From contig LAZY01000023.1 of NCBI GenBank assembly GCA_001013295.1, positions 1 to 64,000 of the forward strand: a stretch of 64,000 bases of DNA, read 5' to 3'. The DNA is from Chryseobacterium indologenes. GTDB taxonomy: Bacteria > Bacteroidota > Bacteroidia > Flavobacteriales > Weeksellaceae. Under the pieces are notes generated by a model. That model did no database searches, had not been told where the DNA came from, and saw only the letters and a program-made list of their open reading frames with translations. Below are positions 26,067 to 34,665 of the stretch, in pieces; position 1 is the first letter of the stretch; every line of letters starts with the position of its first letter. Position numbers and translations under genes: made by a program.

Positions 26067-27974
26067 ATGATTTCTCCACAGGATTTTCAAAAGCTAAAAT
26101 ATGATACTCTTAAGTATTTCTGGGGCTATACCGGCTTCAGGGATTCTCAGGAAGAAATCATCAATGCTGTAATCAACGAAAAAGATACTCTGGTACTCTT
26201 GCCTACAGGGGCAGGAAAATCATTGTGTTATCAGTTACCTGCTTTGCTGAAAGAAGGAACCTGCCTGGTAGTATCTCCCTTATTGGCCTTAATGAAGGAC
26301 CAGGTGAATCAGTTGAAATTTCGAGGGATAGAAGCAGAATATTTGTCTTCTGAACTTGACGAATATGATGCTGAAGCAATTTACAACCGATGCAAAGAAG
26401 GGCTTACAAAGCTGCTCTATATTTCTCCTGAAAGATTGACCAATACTCAATTTCTACAAAATATTGAAGAAATTGAACTGTCATTTATTGCAGTAGATGA
26501 AGCGCACTGTATTTCGGAATGGGGACAGGACTTCCGTCCAAGCTACCAAAACATTAAAGGCTTCAGAAGTAATAACCCTGAAATACCCTGCCTGGCCTTA
26601 ACTGCTACAGCAACTCCAAAAGTACTGGAAGAAATTAAAAATAAACTGGAGCTTAAAAATCCAGCTGTTTTTCAGAAAAGTTTTAAAAGAAATAACATCA
26701 GAATCTTTACAGAAGAAGTTTCTGATAAATTTCAAAGGATCTTTGATATTTTAAAATACAATAACGACTCGGGAATTGTCTATGTAAGAACCAGAAAAGA
26801 AGCGGAGCAGCTTGCTGAATTTCTGAAAAAAAATCAACTGAAAAATGTCGATTATTTTCACGCAGGTCTTACTGCCAAAGAAAAAAATGCTAAACAAACA
26901 CTTTGGAACAATAGTGACAATCATGTTCTGATCTCAACGAATGCCTTCGGAATGGGTATCGACAAAGACAATGTCCGGTTTGTGATCCACTACTCCCCTG
27001 CCGCCTCTATAGAAAACTACTATCAGGAGATCGGAAGATCCGGAAGAGATGGAAAAGAAAGTTTTGCATTCATGCTTTGGAATAAACAGGAACTTTTGAA
27101 TTTTGATCAGATCTTAAAAAATCAGATTCCCAATAAAGCAGAGTTTTTGAAAATTATCAGCTACCTCTACTCCATTTTCCAAGTAGCGGAATTTGAACTG
27201 CCGGAAAAAACTTTCCAGCTGAATGCCATCGGTATACAGAATTTCACAAAGCTGTCGAAAGCAAAGATCAACAATGTTCTCAACTTTCTGCACAACCAGG
27301 AGATCATTTATTACAACGACAATAAAAGCCTCTCCTCGCTGGAACTTTTCATTAAATCTGATGAAATAGACCAATTGCCGCAGAAGGATGCTTATTTCAT
27401 AGAGCTTCTTTTCCGTACCATATCAGGAATTACGACCCATAAGGTGATGTTCAGTGAGCAGCAAGTAAGCAATAAGATCAATGTTGGTATTCCTTTAATC
27501 AAAGAGCGTCTGAAAGAACTTCAACAGAAAAATTATCTTGAATATATAGATGGTGCCCTGTCTAGTATCAAATTTTTGAAACCCCGTGATGAAAGAGCGG
27601 TAAGCAGCGCCTACTGGAAATTATTTGAACATATACAGAAAAATAAAATCCAGAAATGGGAAGAAATGAAGTTTTATACCGAAAACAGCAACTATTGCAA
27701 AATGAAACTGATTCTTGCCTATTTTGGAGAGAAAAACTCAAAAAACTGTGGCCACTGCTCTGTCTGTGAAAAGAATAAACAATCTATTTTCGGAAAAAAT
27801 ATTTCCCAGCAGATTATCAACCTGTTGGCAAAGAAACCTTCTACCATCGAAGAACTTTCCATACAGCTCAGCTATCATTCTAAAGAAAACATTCTGGAAA
27901 ACCTGATCTTCCTTTTAGATTCCGGGAAAGTAAGAATGCTGAACTTCAGAACATATATGCTTAATCATGAGTAA
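26067..27974 (+). CDS. RecQ-family ATP-dependent DNA helicase without HRDC domain
   Basis: This SF2 3'-5' DNA helicase has 635 residues when started at 26067. An in-frame Met at 26037 overlaps the preceding terminator, so I reject it. Motifs in order: VLLPTGAGKSLCYQLPAL (Walker A), VDEAHCISEWGQDFRPSY (Walker B and RecQ loop), LTATATPKV, NAFGMGIDKDNVRFV, and QEIGRSGRDG (motif VI). The RecQ zinc site follows (CKMKLILAYFGE and CGHCSVC), then a short C-terminal tail. No HRDC domain is seen. It probably acts in recombination repair or fork restart. The last 8 bases lie inside a heptad repeat array. Confidence 0.93.
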   Translation: MISPQDFQKLKYDTLKYFWGYTGFRDSQEEIINAVINEKDTLVLLPTGAGKSLCYQLPALLKEGTCLVVSPLLALMKDQVNQLKFRGIEAEYLSSELDEYDAEAIYNRCKEGLTKLLYISPERLTNTQFLQNIEEIELSFIAVDEAHCISEWGQDFRPSYQNIKGFRSNNPEIPCLALTATATPKVLEEIKNKLELKNPAVFQKSFKRNNIRIFTEEVSDKFQRIFDILKYNNDSGIVYVRTRKEAEQLAEFLKKNQLKNVDYFHAGLTAKEKNAKQTLWNNSDNHVLISTNAFGMGIDKDNVRFVIHYSPAASIENYYQEIGRSGRDGKESFAFMLWNKQELLNFDQILKNQIPNKAEFLKIISYLYSIFQVAEFELPEKTFQLNAIGIQNFTKLSKAKINNVLNFLHNQEIIYYNDNKSLSSLELFIKSDEIDQLPQKDAYFIELLFRTISGITTHKVMFSEQQVSNKINVGIPLIKERLKELQQKNYLEYIDGALSSIKFLKPRDERAVSSAYWKLFEHIQKNKIQKWEEMKFYTENSNYCKMKLILAYFGEKNSKNCGHCSVCEKNKQSIFGKNISQQIINLLAKKPSTIEELSIQLSYHSKENILENLIFLLDSGKVRMLNFRTYMLNHE

Positions 27975-27994
27975 TGAGTAATGAGCAATGAGTA
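27967..27994. repeat. Heptad array ATGAGTA, four units, overlapping the recQ-like stop codon
   Basis: Units read ATGAGTA, ATGAGTA, ATGAGCA, ATGAGTA at exact 7-bp pitch. The first unit includes codons of the helicase gene, and its stop codon TAA (27972-27974) is formed by the repeat. Confidence 0.8.
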
Positions 27995-28102
27995 ATTCCA
28001 ATTGAAGTTAAAAACCAAATCATAAGGCTAATATCTTTACTCAACACTTACACTCCCAAACGCTCCCACCCTCAAACCCTCTCCCACTTCAAATCAAAAA
28101 CT

Positions 28103-28110
28103 TATCTTTG
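28103..28110 (+). promoter_or_regulatory. -7 box of fmt, almost touching the start codon
   Basis: TATCTTTG matches TAnnTTTG exactly and ends only 4 bases before the ATG at 28115. If used, the fmt mRNA would be leaderless or nearly so. Confidence 0.5.
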
Positions 28111-28114
28111 CATC

Positions 28115-29065
28115 ATGAAATCATTGAAAGTTGTTTTTTTAGGAACTCCTGAGTTTGCCAAAACTTCTTTGGAGGCTATCCACCAATCTCACCACCATGT
28201 TGTAGGAGTAGTAACGGTTGCTGATAAAGCCAGCGGACGAGGACAGAAAATTCACCAATCACCTGTCAAAGTCTATGCTTCAGAAAATAATATTCCTGTT
28301 TTTCAACCGGAGAAATTAAGAAATCCTGAGTTTTTAGAAGAGCTTAGAGCATTGGATGCCGATGTCTTCGTTGTAGTAGCATTCAGAATGATGCCTAAAA
28401 TTCTTTTTGAAATGCCTAAAATGGGAACATTCAATCTGCACGCTTCTTTGCTTCCTGATTACAGAGGAGCAGCCCCAATCAATTATGCGGTCATCAATGG
28501 AGAAGAGAAAACCGGAGCTACTACATTTTTTATCAATGAAAAAATTGACGAAGGAAACATTCTGCTTCAGGAAGAACTGGCGATCTTACCGGATGAAAAT
28601 GCAGGAAGCCTTCATGACAGATTGATGGAAATGGGTTCTAAACTCGTTGTAACAACATTAAACGGTCTCGCTGAAAATACGATTGAAGAAAGACCTCAAC
28701 CGAAGGTTGCTGAACCTAAAAATGCTTATAAAATCTTTAAAGAAGATACGAGAATCAATTGGACTACCCCTTCAAAAACGGTTCATCAGTTTATCCTTGG
28801 AATGTCTCCTTATCCGGCTGCTTTCACAACCTTAAAAATAGGAGATGAAGAAAAAGGATTGAAGATATTCGGGGGAAGATTTGAACTTTCAGATCATGGA
28901 CAACATTCCGCAACACTGGAGATTTCAAAAAATGAATTTAAAATCTATACAGAAGACGGGATCTATTATCCACAGGAGCTTCAACTGGAAGGTAAAAAAA
29001 GAATGAATGTAAAAGATTTTCTGAATGGTTTCAGAAACTTTGACGAAATCACCCTTCTGGATTAA
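28115..29065 (+). CDS. fmt: Methionyl-tRNA formyltransferase
   Basis: Fmt formylates initiator Met-tRNA with 10-formyl-THF. The 316 residues match the family. The N-terminal Rossmann region has VVFLGTPEFAKTSLE. The catalytic segment NLHASLLPDYRGAAPINYAV carries the formyl-transfer residues, and TGATTFFINEKIDEGNIL follows. The C-terminal tRNA-binding domain covers about 205-316. It follows the helicase gene by 140 bases, a gap holding a heptad array and irregular C-rich sequence. Confidence 0.97.
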   Translation: MKSLKVVFLGTPEFAKTSLEAIHQSHHHVVGVVTVADKASGRGQKIHQSPVKVYASENNIPVFQPEKLRNPEFLEELRALDADVFVVVAFRMMPKILFEMPKMGTFNLHASLLPDYRGAAPINYAVINGEEKTGATTFFINEKIDEGNILLQEELAILPDENAGSLHDRLMEMGSKLVVTTLNGLAENTIEERPQPKVAEPKNAYKIFKEDTRINWTTPSKTVHQFILGMSPYPAAFTTLKIGDEEKGLKIFGGRFELSDHGQHSATLEISKNEFKIYTEDGIYYPQELQLEGKKRMNVKDFLNGFRNFDEITLLD

Positions 29066-29074
29066 GATACAAAA

Positions 29075-29218
29075 GCAATTTTAAACACTTTAGTTCGCTT
29101 AAGAAAGCGTACAATCATATGATATAAGAAGTTCACAGAAGATTTTCAAGAACTTAAGTGTACTTACTATCTATAAAGTTTGTTCCTTAAAAACAACTGA
29201 AGTGTTTAAAAATTGTGC
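29075..29218. repeat. Long inverted-repeat element, type A copy 2 (inverted relative to 3210-3398)
   Basis: The left arm 29075-29095 (GCAATTTTAAACACTTTAGTT) pairs imperfectly with 29195-29218. The interior on the minus strand contains CACTTAAG, then TTGAAAATCTT, then TGTGAACTT (29160 down to 29129), in the same order as the interior of the 3210 element. It fills the gap between the convergent fmt and Crp/Fnr genes. Confidence 0.65.
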
Positions 29219-29240
29219 CTTTTATGATTAAAACTTTCAA

Positions 29241-29822
29241 TCAGGTTTTATTAACGATCTTTCTGCGGATTCTACTGATAAATTCCGGAGTAACGCCAAG
29301 ATAAGCCGCAATCTGAATATTCGTAAGACGGTGAGCCGTTTGAGGATAATCCTTCAGAAAATCCTGATACCTTTCGTCCGAAGGCTTGCTCAGATTATCA
29401 ATAATTCTACGCTGTAAGGCAATAATTGACCTCTGAAACTTGAGCCGCATCAGCCTTTCAATTTCCGGCATTTCCTGATAAAATTTTTCTTTGTCCTTTT
29501 TTGAAATCAAAAGAATTTCACTATCCTCAAGAGCCTGAATATTCAGCTTTGAAGGAATACTGTTGATAAAGCTGTCTATATCCGAAATCCACCAGTTTTC
29601 AACACCGAAATACAGGATCTGCTCAACGGCATTGTGATGGGTATGGAAAACCTTAAAACAGCCCCTGACAACAAATCCTTCAAATTCACAGATGTTTCCT
29701 TCTTTTAAAAGAAAATCTTTTTTCTTTATTTTCTGAAGCTGAAAAGCATGACAATACCTATCCAGATGATCCTCAGAAATTTCTATATATTCCCTAATGT
29801 GTTTTTTTAAAGACTCAGTCAT
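29241..29822 (-). CDS. Crp/Fnr-family transcriptional regulator
   Basis: The 193-residue product has an N-terminal cyclic-nucleotide-binding-like beta-roll (~20-120; LLKEGNICEFEGFVVRGCFKVF) and a C-terminal helix-turn-helix (~165-190; LTNIQIAAYLGVTPEFISRIRRKI). No Fe-S Cys cluster of the Fnr type is present. The cAMP phosphate-binding Arg-Ser motif is not evident, so the ligand is unknown. It belongs to the common flavobacterial group of short Crp-like regulators. It is transcribed separately, with a terminator for ribB directly upstream; targets are unknown. Confidence 0.85.
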   Translation of the reverse strand: MTESLKKHIREYIEISEDHLDRYCHAFQLQKIKKKDFLLKEGNICEFEGFVVRGCFKVFHTHHNAVEQILYFGVENWWISDIDSFINSIPSKLNIQALEDSEILLISKKDKEKFYQEMPEIERLMRLKFQRSIIALQRRIIDNLSKPSDERYQDFLKDYPQTAHRLTNIQIAAYLGVTPEFISRIRRKIVNKT

Positions 29823-29836
29823 GATCTAAAAATAAA

Positions 29837-29865
29837 AAAAGGTTTAGAAAAATCCTAAACCTTTT
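29837..29865 (-). terminator. Terminator of ribB
   Basis: AAAAGGTTTAG (29837-29847) pairs with CTAAACCTTTT (29855-29865), with a T-rich tail in the minus direction. It separates ribB from the Crp/Fnr gene. Confidence 0.8.
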
Positions 29866-29912
29866 ATGTCTTATTGTAAATAGTTATTCGCTGTAAAGCC
29901 AATTACTATTTA

Positions 29913-31034
29913 TTATAATTGTACCAACTCGGTAACCTCTACATCATATCCTCCAACCTGAGGTTTGATGTTAGGGTTTTGAGTGATTACTTTAAATTTA
30001 TTGATTCCCAGATTCTTTAAAATCTGTGTTCCGATACCGTAATCTCTGTAGTTATATGCTAATGTAGGATGCTGCTCCTGCCCGTCCTGATAGTTCAGGA
30101 ACTGCTGAAGTTTTCTTAATGTATTTTCGGAGTTCGAAACGTTGTTGATAAAGATGATTGCTCCTTTTCCTGCTTCATTGACCATATTGGTTACTTTTTC
30201 CAATAATGGTTTTTCACCGTTGTTCAATCTTGTCAATACATCGAAATAAGAATCTGAAGACTGTACTCTCACCAAAACCGGTTCATCTACCGTCCATGCT
30301 CCTTTCGTTAAAGCAAAGTGAATCTGATCATTGGAAGTTTCTCTGAAAGCATAAAAATCAAACTCACCATAGTGCGTTTTTACTTTTTTCTCTTCAAGTC
30401 TTTCAACAAGGTTTCCTTTTTTAAGCTGATAATGGATAAGATCTTCAATAGAAACAATTTTCATATCATGTTTCTGTGCCAGAACCTGAAGGTCCGGCAA
30501 ACGGGACATAGTACCATCTTCATTCATGATCTCACAGATCACTCCGCCTTCTTTCAATCCTGCCAAATGGGTAAGATCAATTGCAGCTTCTGTATGTCCG
30601 GCTCTCTTCAATACTCCTCCTTTTCTTGCACGAAGCGGGAAAATGTGGCCAGGTCTCATGAAATCTGTAGGCTTGGATTTTTCATCCATCAAAGCTAAAA
30701 TAGTTTTCGCTCTGTCTCCTGCAGAAATACCTGTAGAAGTTCCGTTCCCCAAAAGGTCAACAGATACGGTAAAAGCAGTTTCTTTAGGATCGCTGCTTCT
30801 GCTTACCATTACTTCAAGCCCAAGCTCATCACATCTTTTTTCAGGAAGCGGCATACAGATCAGCCCTCTTCCGTGAAGCGCCATAAAATTAATAATTTCC
30901 GGCGTTGTCAGTTCCGCCGCACAAAGAAAATCTCCTTCATTTTCTCTGTCTTCATCATCTACTACTATGATTATTTTACCATTTCTAAGGTCTTCGATAG
31001 CCTCCGGAATAGTATTTAATTTAATATCAGACAT
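29913..31034 (-). CDS. ribB: 3,4-dihydroxy-2-butanone-4-phosphate synthase with degenerate GTP cyclohydrolase II half
   Basis: The N-terminal half (~1-205) is a complete RibB domain making the four-carbon unit of riboflavin from ribulose-5-phosphate. It has the acidic loop DDEDRENEGDF, RPGHIFPL, RAGHTEAAIDL and the Glu in ICEIMNEDG. The C-terminal half (~207-373) resembles GTP cyclohydrolase II in position and length. The zinc-binding pattern (Cys near HSEC, then CDC) is absent: residues 257-261 read V-Q-S-S-D, and no C-x-C follows. That half is therefore probably inactive and a separate RibA is expected elsewhere. I see no FMN riboswitch in the 67 bases before the next gene. Confidence 0.9.
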   Translation of the reverse strand: MSDIKLNTIPEAIEDLRNGKIIIVVDDEDRENEGDFLCAAELTTPEIINFMALHGRGLICMPLPEKRCDELGLEVMVSRSSDPKETAFTVSVDLLGNGTSTGISAGDRAKTILALMDEKSKPTDFMRPGHIFPLRARKGGVLKRAGHTEAAIDLTHLAGLKEGGVICEIMNEDGTMSRLPDLQVLAQKHDMKIVSIEDLIHYQLKKGNLVERLEEKKVKTHYGEFDFYAFRETSNDQIHFALTKGAWTVDEPVLVRVQSSDSYFDVLTRLNNGEKPLLEKVTNMVNEAGKGAIIFINNVSNSENTLRKLQQFLNYQDGQEQHPTLAYNYRDYGIGTQILKNLGINKFKVITQNPNIKPQVGGYDVEVTELVQL

Positions 31035-31101
31035 CTTTACTTTTTATTTGTGCAAAGATACTCATAAAAATAAGCATCTGCCAATTAATATGAATGGTTT
31101 A

Positions 31102-32106
31102 TTACGCTTTGGATAAAGACTTCACAGCTTCCCTGAAAATCTCGTAAGATCTCAGTCTTTTCTGATGGTCATAAATATGCGAATTGATCATCAGCTCATC
31201 CACATTAAATCTCTCTTGGAAATCTCTCAGCTTTTCCTGCACCTCAGCCTGATCTCCTATAAAAGTATACCTTAGTTTCTGCAAAACCATCGATTTTTCC
31301 ATAGGTGACCATATGTCATCCATATCATCTACCGGTGGTGCGAAAGGTTTTCTGTCATTTCTTACAATATTGATGAATGCCTGGAATAAAGTAGTGGAAA
31401 TTTTATGTGCTTCTTCAGAAGTCTCTGCTGCAACTCCGTTTACACAGGCAATGATATAAGGTTTCTCTGCATATTCTGAAGGCTGGAAGTGTTCTCTGTA
31501 GATTTTAAAAGCCATTTCCATCTGTTCAGGAGCAAAATGCCCTGCAAAAGCATAAGGCAATCCAAGTTCAGCAGCCAGCCAGGCACTATCCGTACTTGAT
31601 CCTAAAATATAAAGCGGAATATCCAGTCCTTCTCCCGGAATCGCACGCACCATTGCATCTGCATTCTCTTTGGAAAAATATCTTTGAAGCTCCAGAATCT
31701 GTCTTGGGAACTGTTCGTTAATTATTGCAGGATTTCTTCCTAAAGCCTGTGCCGTCAATCCATCAGTTCCGGGTGCTCTTCCCAGTCCAAGATCAATTCT
31801 TCCGGGAAACAGGGATTCCAGAGTTCCGAATTGTTCGGCAATGATCAGAGAACTGTGATTCGGAAGCATAATTCCTCCTGAACCTACTCTGATTTTTTTG
31901 GTTCCATTGGCTATAAAACCAATTAAAACTGATGTTGCAGAACTGGCAATGCTTTCCATATTATGATGTTCCGCCAGCCAGAATCTTTTATAATCTAAAC
32001 CTTCTGCGTGATTGGCTAAGGACAAACTGTCCTGAAATGTATCATGAATGCTTTTCCCTTGCTTTACTGGTGCAAGGTCTAAAACAGAAATTTCAAAATT
32101 TTTCAT
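31102..32106 (-). CDS. LLM-class flavin-dependent oxidoreductase
   Basis: This 334-residue luciferase-like monooxygenase fold protein resembles the MsnO8/YhbW group. It opens with VLDLAPVKQGKS. It then has RFWLAEHHNMESIASSATSV, RVGSGGIMLPNHSSL and FPGRIDLGLGRAPG, the FMN-binding barrel strands. Substrate unknown. It lies upstream of ribB in the same direction with 67 bases between, so joint transcription is possible and would link flavin use with flavin supply. That link is inference only. Confidence 0.92.
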   Translation of the reverse strand: MKNFEISVLDLAPVKQGKSIHDTFQDSLSLANHAEGLDYKRFWLAEHHNMESIASSATSVLIGFIANGTKKIRVGSGGIMLPNHSSLIIAEQFGTLESLFPGRIDLGLGRAPGTDGLTAQALGRNPAIINEQFPRQILELQRYFSKENADAMVRAIPGEGLDIPLYILGSSTDSAWLAAELGLPYAFAGHFAPEQMEMAFKIYREHFQPSEYAEKPYIIACVNGVAAETSEEAHKISTTLFQAFINIVRNDRKPFAPPVDDMDDIWSPMEKSMVLQKLRYTFIGDQAEVQEKLRDFQERFNVDELMINSHIYDHQKRLRSYEIFREAVKSLSKA

Positions 32107-32368
32107 ATTGAGATATTATTTTTTTAAGGTGATGTAAAATCTCCTTCTTTCGGGTGGTATTAAAAACCATACAAATTTAAAACATCTGAATCGCATTAGT
32201 TACTTTTTGTAATTAATAGGATCTATTGGTAAGTTCAGAGAAAAACTATTGGAAATGATCATTTAGTCATTGGAGTACATATGAAACTTTATATGAAGAA
32301 AGAATTAAACGCACTCTTAATTATTCATTAACTTTTCTATATTTGGATCACTAATAACTTATCAACTT

Positions 32369-32797
32369 ATGGAAGAACAAGTAGAGTTCACACGAAGAAT
32401 ATTAACGGTCAACGATCTGCCTTTTGAATTATGGATCAATACAAACGTTATAGATGATCCGGAATAAAGTACTTTTAGCTGGTGCTGGTATGTAGAACTA
32501 CAAAAATTTGATGATGTTGAAAATGATGATGCCAACCTGCAGAACTTAATGGTTGAGATCATCCAGAAAATACTGAAAATTGCTGATATTAAAATCACAG
32601 GAATCACAGTTCATAAATATCTTTACGAAATTATTTTCTATGCTAAAGAAGAAGATGCCACGAAAATCGTAGGTGAATTTGTTGATATGCCTCATGAACT
32701 TGAAGACAGAGAAAATAGATTTATAAGGTATCATTCTAAAAGAGATCAGCATTGGGATAATGTAAAATTATATTTTGATGTGATTACGAATAGTTAA
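32369..32797 (+). pseudogene. Small unknown protein gene interrupted by an in-frame TAA
   Basis: From ATG 32369 the frame reads MEEQVEFTRRILTVNDLPFE and continues to VIDDPE, then TAA at 32465-32467. It stays open in the same frame (STFSWCWYVELQKFDD onward) to a stop at 32795-32797. Together they would give a normal 142-residue acidic soluble protein. One base change (GAA to TAA) explains the break. The downstream part has the look of a coding sequence, with an amphipathic helix-rich end. I do not recognise the family. A sequencing error is the alternative explanation. Confidence 0.65.
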
Positions 32798-32824
32798 TGT
32801 TATAATTTTAATTTCCACAATTCT

Positions 32825-33556
32825 ATGAAAAAAGTATTTCTCATTCTGTTTTCTATAGAATCTTTAATTTGCTGTACTTCTAAAAATGTAGAGGAAGATA
32901 CTTCTGGTAAAAATCCTGATTCAAGGTTTTATACACAATTGGATACGGTAGCCATCACCACAGAAAATGATGATACCATTAAGTATAGTAAAAAGCAATT
33001 CAATGAACTGATAGACAAACATCCTGAATTTATCAGTGATCTCCCCGAGAATCCTGACAGACTTTATTTTTGTTTTGGCAACAATACAGAATTTGGAAGT
33101 GAAGCAGGACAAGATCAATATTATACTTTATATGCTTACTTTTTAAAACAGCGAAATGGAATTGAAAAATATGCAGCGAAACGTAAGAAACTTACGACCA
33201 TTTTCTCTAATATCAATTCAATATTTGGCTATGTTGCCTACGGAGGCACCTATTTTGGTCATCAGGGATACAGAATTCCAGCATATGCAGAATATTTAGT
33301 CTATGTGCTTTCACTTGATAAAGAAAATGATACCGATCAGTATGATATTTCAAAACAAAAGAAACTTTATATCCAGACTTTAAGACAGCTCATTGAAGAT
33401 GAAAGTGCAATTGATTTTGAATCTCTGGGACAAAATAAAATTGACAGGATAAAAAAGATGAATGCATTGGTTGATGAAATTGATCACCTGATTACCAATT
33501 CCTATGACCTTCGGTGTACTCAATATTTTCATTATCAATATTACTCAAGACTTTAA
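32825..33556 (+). CDS. Predicted lipoprotein of unknown function
   Basis: The 243-residue product begins with a signal ending ESLICC, a lipobox-like Cys at ~16-17. The mature protein is hydrophilic, with a Tyr-rich centre (GQDQYYTLYAYFLKQRNG; YVAYGGTYFGHQGYRIPAYAEY) and a helical C-terminal half with regularly spaced acidic and basic residues. I recognise no family or catalytic motif. It starts 28 bases after the interrupted gene, so the two may have been co-transcribed. A hairpin terminator follows. Confidence 0.7.
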   Translation: MKKVFLILFSIESLICCTSKNVEEDTSGKNPDSRFYTQLDTVAITTENDDTIKYSKKQFNELIDKHPEFISDLPENPDRLYFCFGNNTEFGSEAGQDQYYTLYAYFLKQRNGIEKYAAKRKKLTTIFSNINSIFGYVAYGGTYFGHQGYRIPAYAEYLVYVLSLDKENDTDQYDISKQKKLYIQTLRQLIEDESAIDFESLGQNKIDRIKKMNALVDEIDHLITNSYDLRCTQYFHYQYYSRL

Positions 33557-33626
33557 TAGTTCTCAACTATTTTCTTTGATAACAGGTAGTTTCTACTGAA
33601 AGTTTAAAATACTCTTTCTCAATAAA

Positions 33627-33668
33627 TAAAAAAGGGTTTGGCAAGTTACCGTCAAAGCCTTTTTTATT
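33627..33668 (+). terminator. Terminator after the unknown lipoprotein
   Basis: An AAAAAAGG...TTTG half pairs with CAAAG...CCTTTTTT around a 10-base loop, and T-rich sequence follows. Confidence 0.6.
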
Positions 33669-33810
33669 TTCATACTCTTAGATAAGTTCACTCCCATTCT
33701 TTAATTTCATTTAAAACTTATCAGTAATATTCAAATTTTAATAAATTTAATTCATTAATAAGAGAAATATTAACTATATTCGTATTCACCAACAATTATA
33801 AAATATTAGT

Positions 33811-34650
33811 ATGAAAACAAAATCTGAAGTATTTATTTACTCCAAAGCATCGACTGTTAAAATGATGTGCCTAAGCTTTATGGCAGTCGCTTTTCTATCT
33901 TCCTGTGATAAGAGCAATGATGATGTGGTAACCAACCAGTCTTCTCCAAAAGAGGAAGTCAGAAAAGGACAGTTAAATGGACAGCCTATCACCTACGTCA
34001 AAAAAGACGGACTGAATTTTTTCCAGGGTGACATTGTTCTATCTGATCAACAGCTGGCAGAAGGCAATGCTGCCCATAAAGGAGGTGCCAGTTTTTCAAG
34101 ATGGCCGGGAGGTAAGATTTATTATACCGTTGCCAGCAATATGGGTTCTATTAATGCCAATAAAATTACCAGTGCCGTTAATGAGTATAATAGCAAAACC
34201 AACACCCAATGGATTCCCCGAACGAATCAGTCCAGTTATGTAGAATTCGTCTTCGGAAGTTCATCCGGGTCAGATGGATGGGCTCATATCGGGTATCAGG
34301 GAGGAAAGCAGACGGTTTCACTGGATCAGTATATTTCCGTAGGTTCCGTCATTCATGAAATGGGTCATACCGTAGGACTTTATCATGAACATTGCCGTAA
34401 AGACAGAGATCAGTATCTGAGCATCCAATGGGGCAATATCCAGGATGGACAGGCCTATAATTTCAATATTTACAGTTCGGGAACAGACATAGGCCCTTTC
34501 AATATTAATTCAGTGATGATGTACTGGCCTAATTCTTATTCTAAAAATGGTCTGCCGACAATTAAAAGAGCCAATAACACTACCTTCACTTATAACAGAA
34601 CAGGATTCACAACCGGAGATATTAATACCATCAATGCGATGTATCCTTAA
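33811..34650 (+). CDS. Astacin-type (M12A) zinc metalloprotease, predicted lipoprotein
   Basis: The 279-residue protein carries the full astacin zinc signature HExxHxxGxxHExxRxDRD: HEMGH at 182-186, H192, and CRKDRD. A Met-turn-like segment NSVMMYW follows, with the Tyr used in astacins. The leader (1-32) is long with a lipobox FLSSC, so the mature enzyme should be a surface lipoprotein. A short pro-region (~33-95) precedes the catalytic domain (~96-279). An internal start at Met18 would also give a good lipoprotein signal. There is no T9SS domain. A one-mismatch -7 box (TATATTCG, 33775-33782) lies upstream. It resembles flavastacin-like enzymes but substrate is unknown. Confidence 0.9.
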   Translation: MKTKSEVFIYSKASTVKMMCLSFMAVAFLSSCDKSNDDVVTNQSSPKEEVRKGQLNGQPITYVKKDGLNFFQGDIVLSDQQLAEGNAAHKGGASFSRWPGGKIYYTVASNMGSINANKITSAVNEYNSKTNTQWIPRTNQSSYVEFVFGSSSGSDGWAHIGYQGGKQTVSLDQYISVGSVIHEMGHTVGLYHEHCRKDRDQYLSIQWGNIQDGQAYNFNIYSSGTDIGPFNINSVMMYWPNSYSKNGLPTIKRANNTTFTYNRTGFTTGDINTINAMYP

Positions 34651-34665
34651 AAGAAACCTTGATAT

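Noticed and set aside
28039-28090. C-rich sequence upstream of fmt as a further heptad array
   Set aside because: CTC motifs recur at 8-13 base intervals, not 7, so phase is not kept; left as irregular sequence.
31035-31101. FMN riboswitch upstream of ribB
   Set aside because: Only 67 bases are available and the conserved RFN stems are not seen.
32280-32330. Short ORF MKLYMKKELNALLIIH upstream of the interrupted gene
   Set aside because: 16 codons only, no family resemblance, AT-rich context gives many such frames.
32465-32467. Possible programmed readthrough or recoding at TAA
   Set aside because: No recoding hairpin or slippery sequence seen; a single substitution is simpler.
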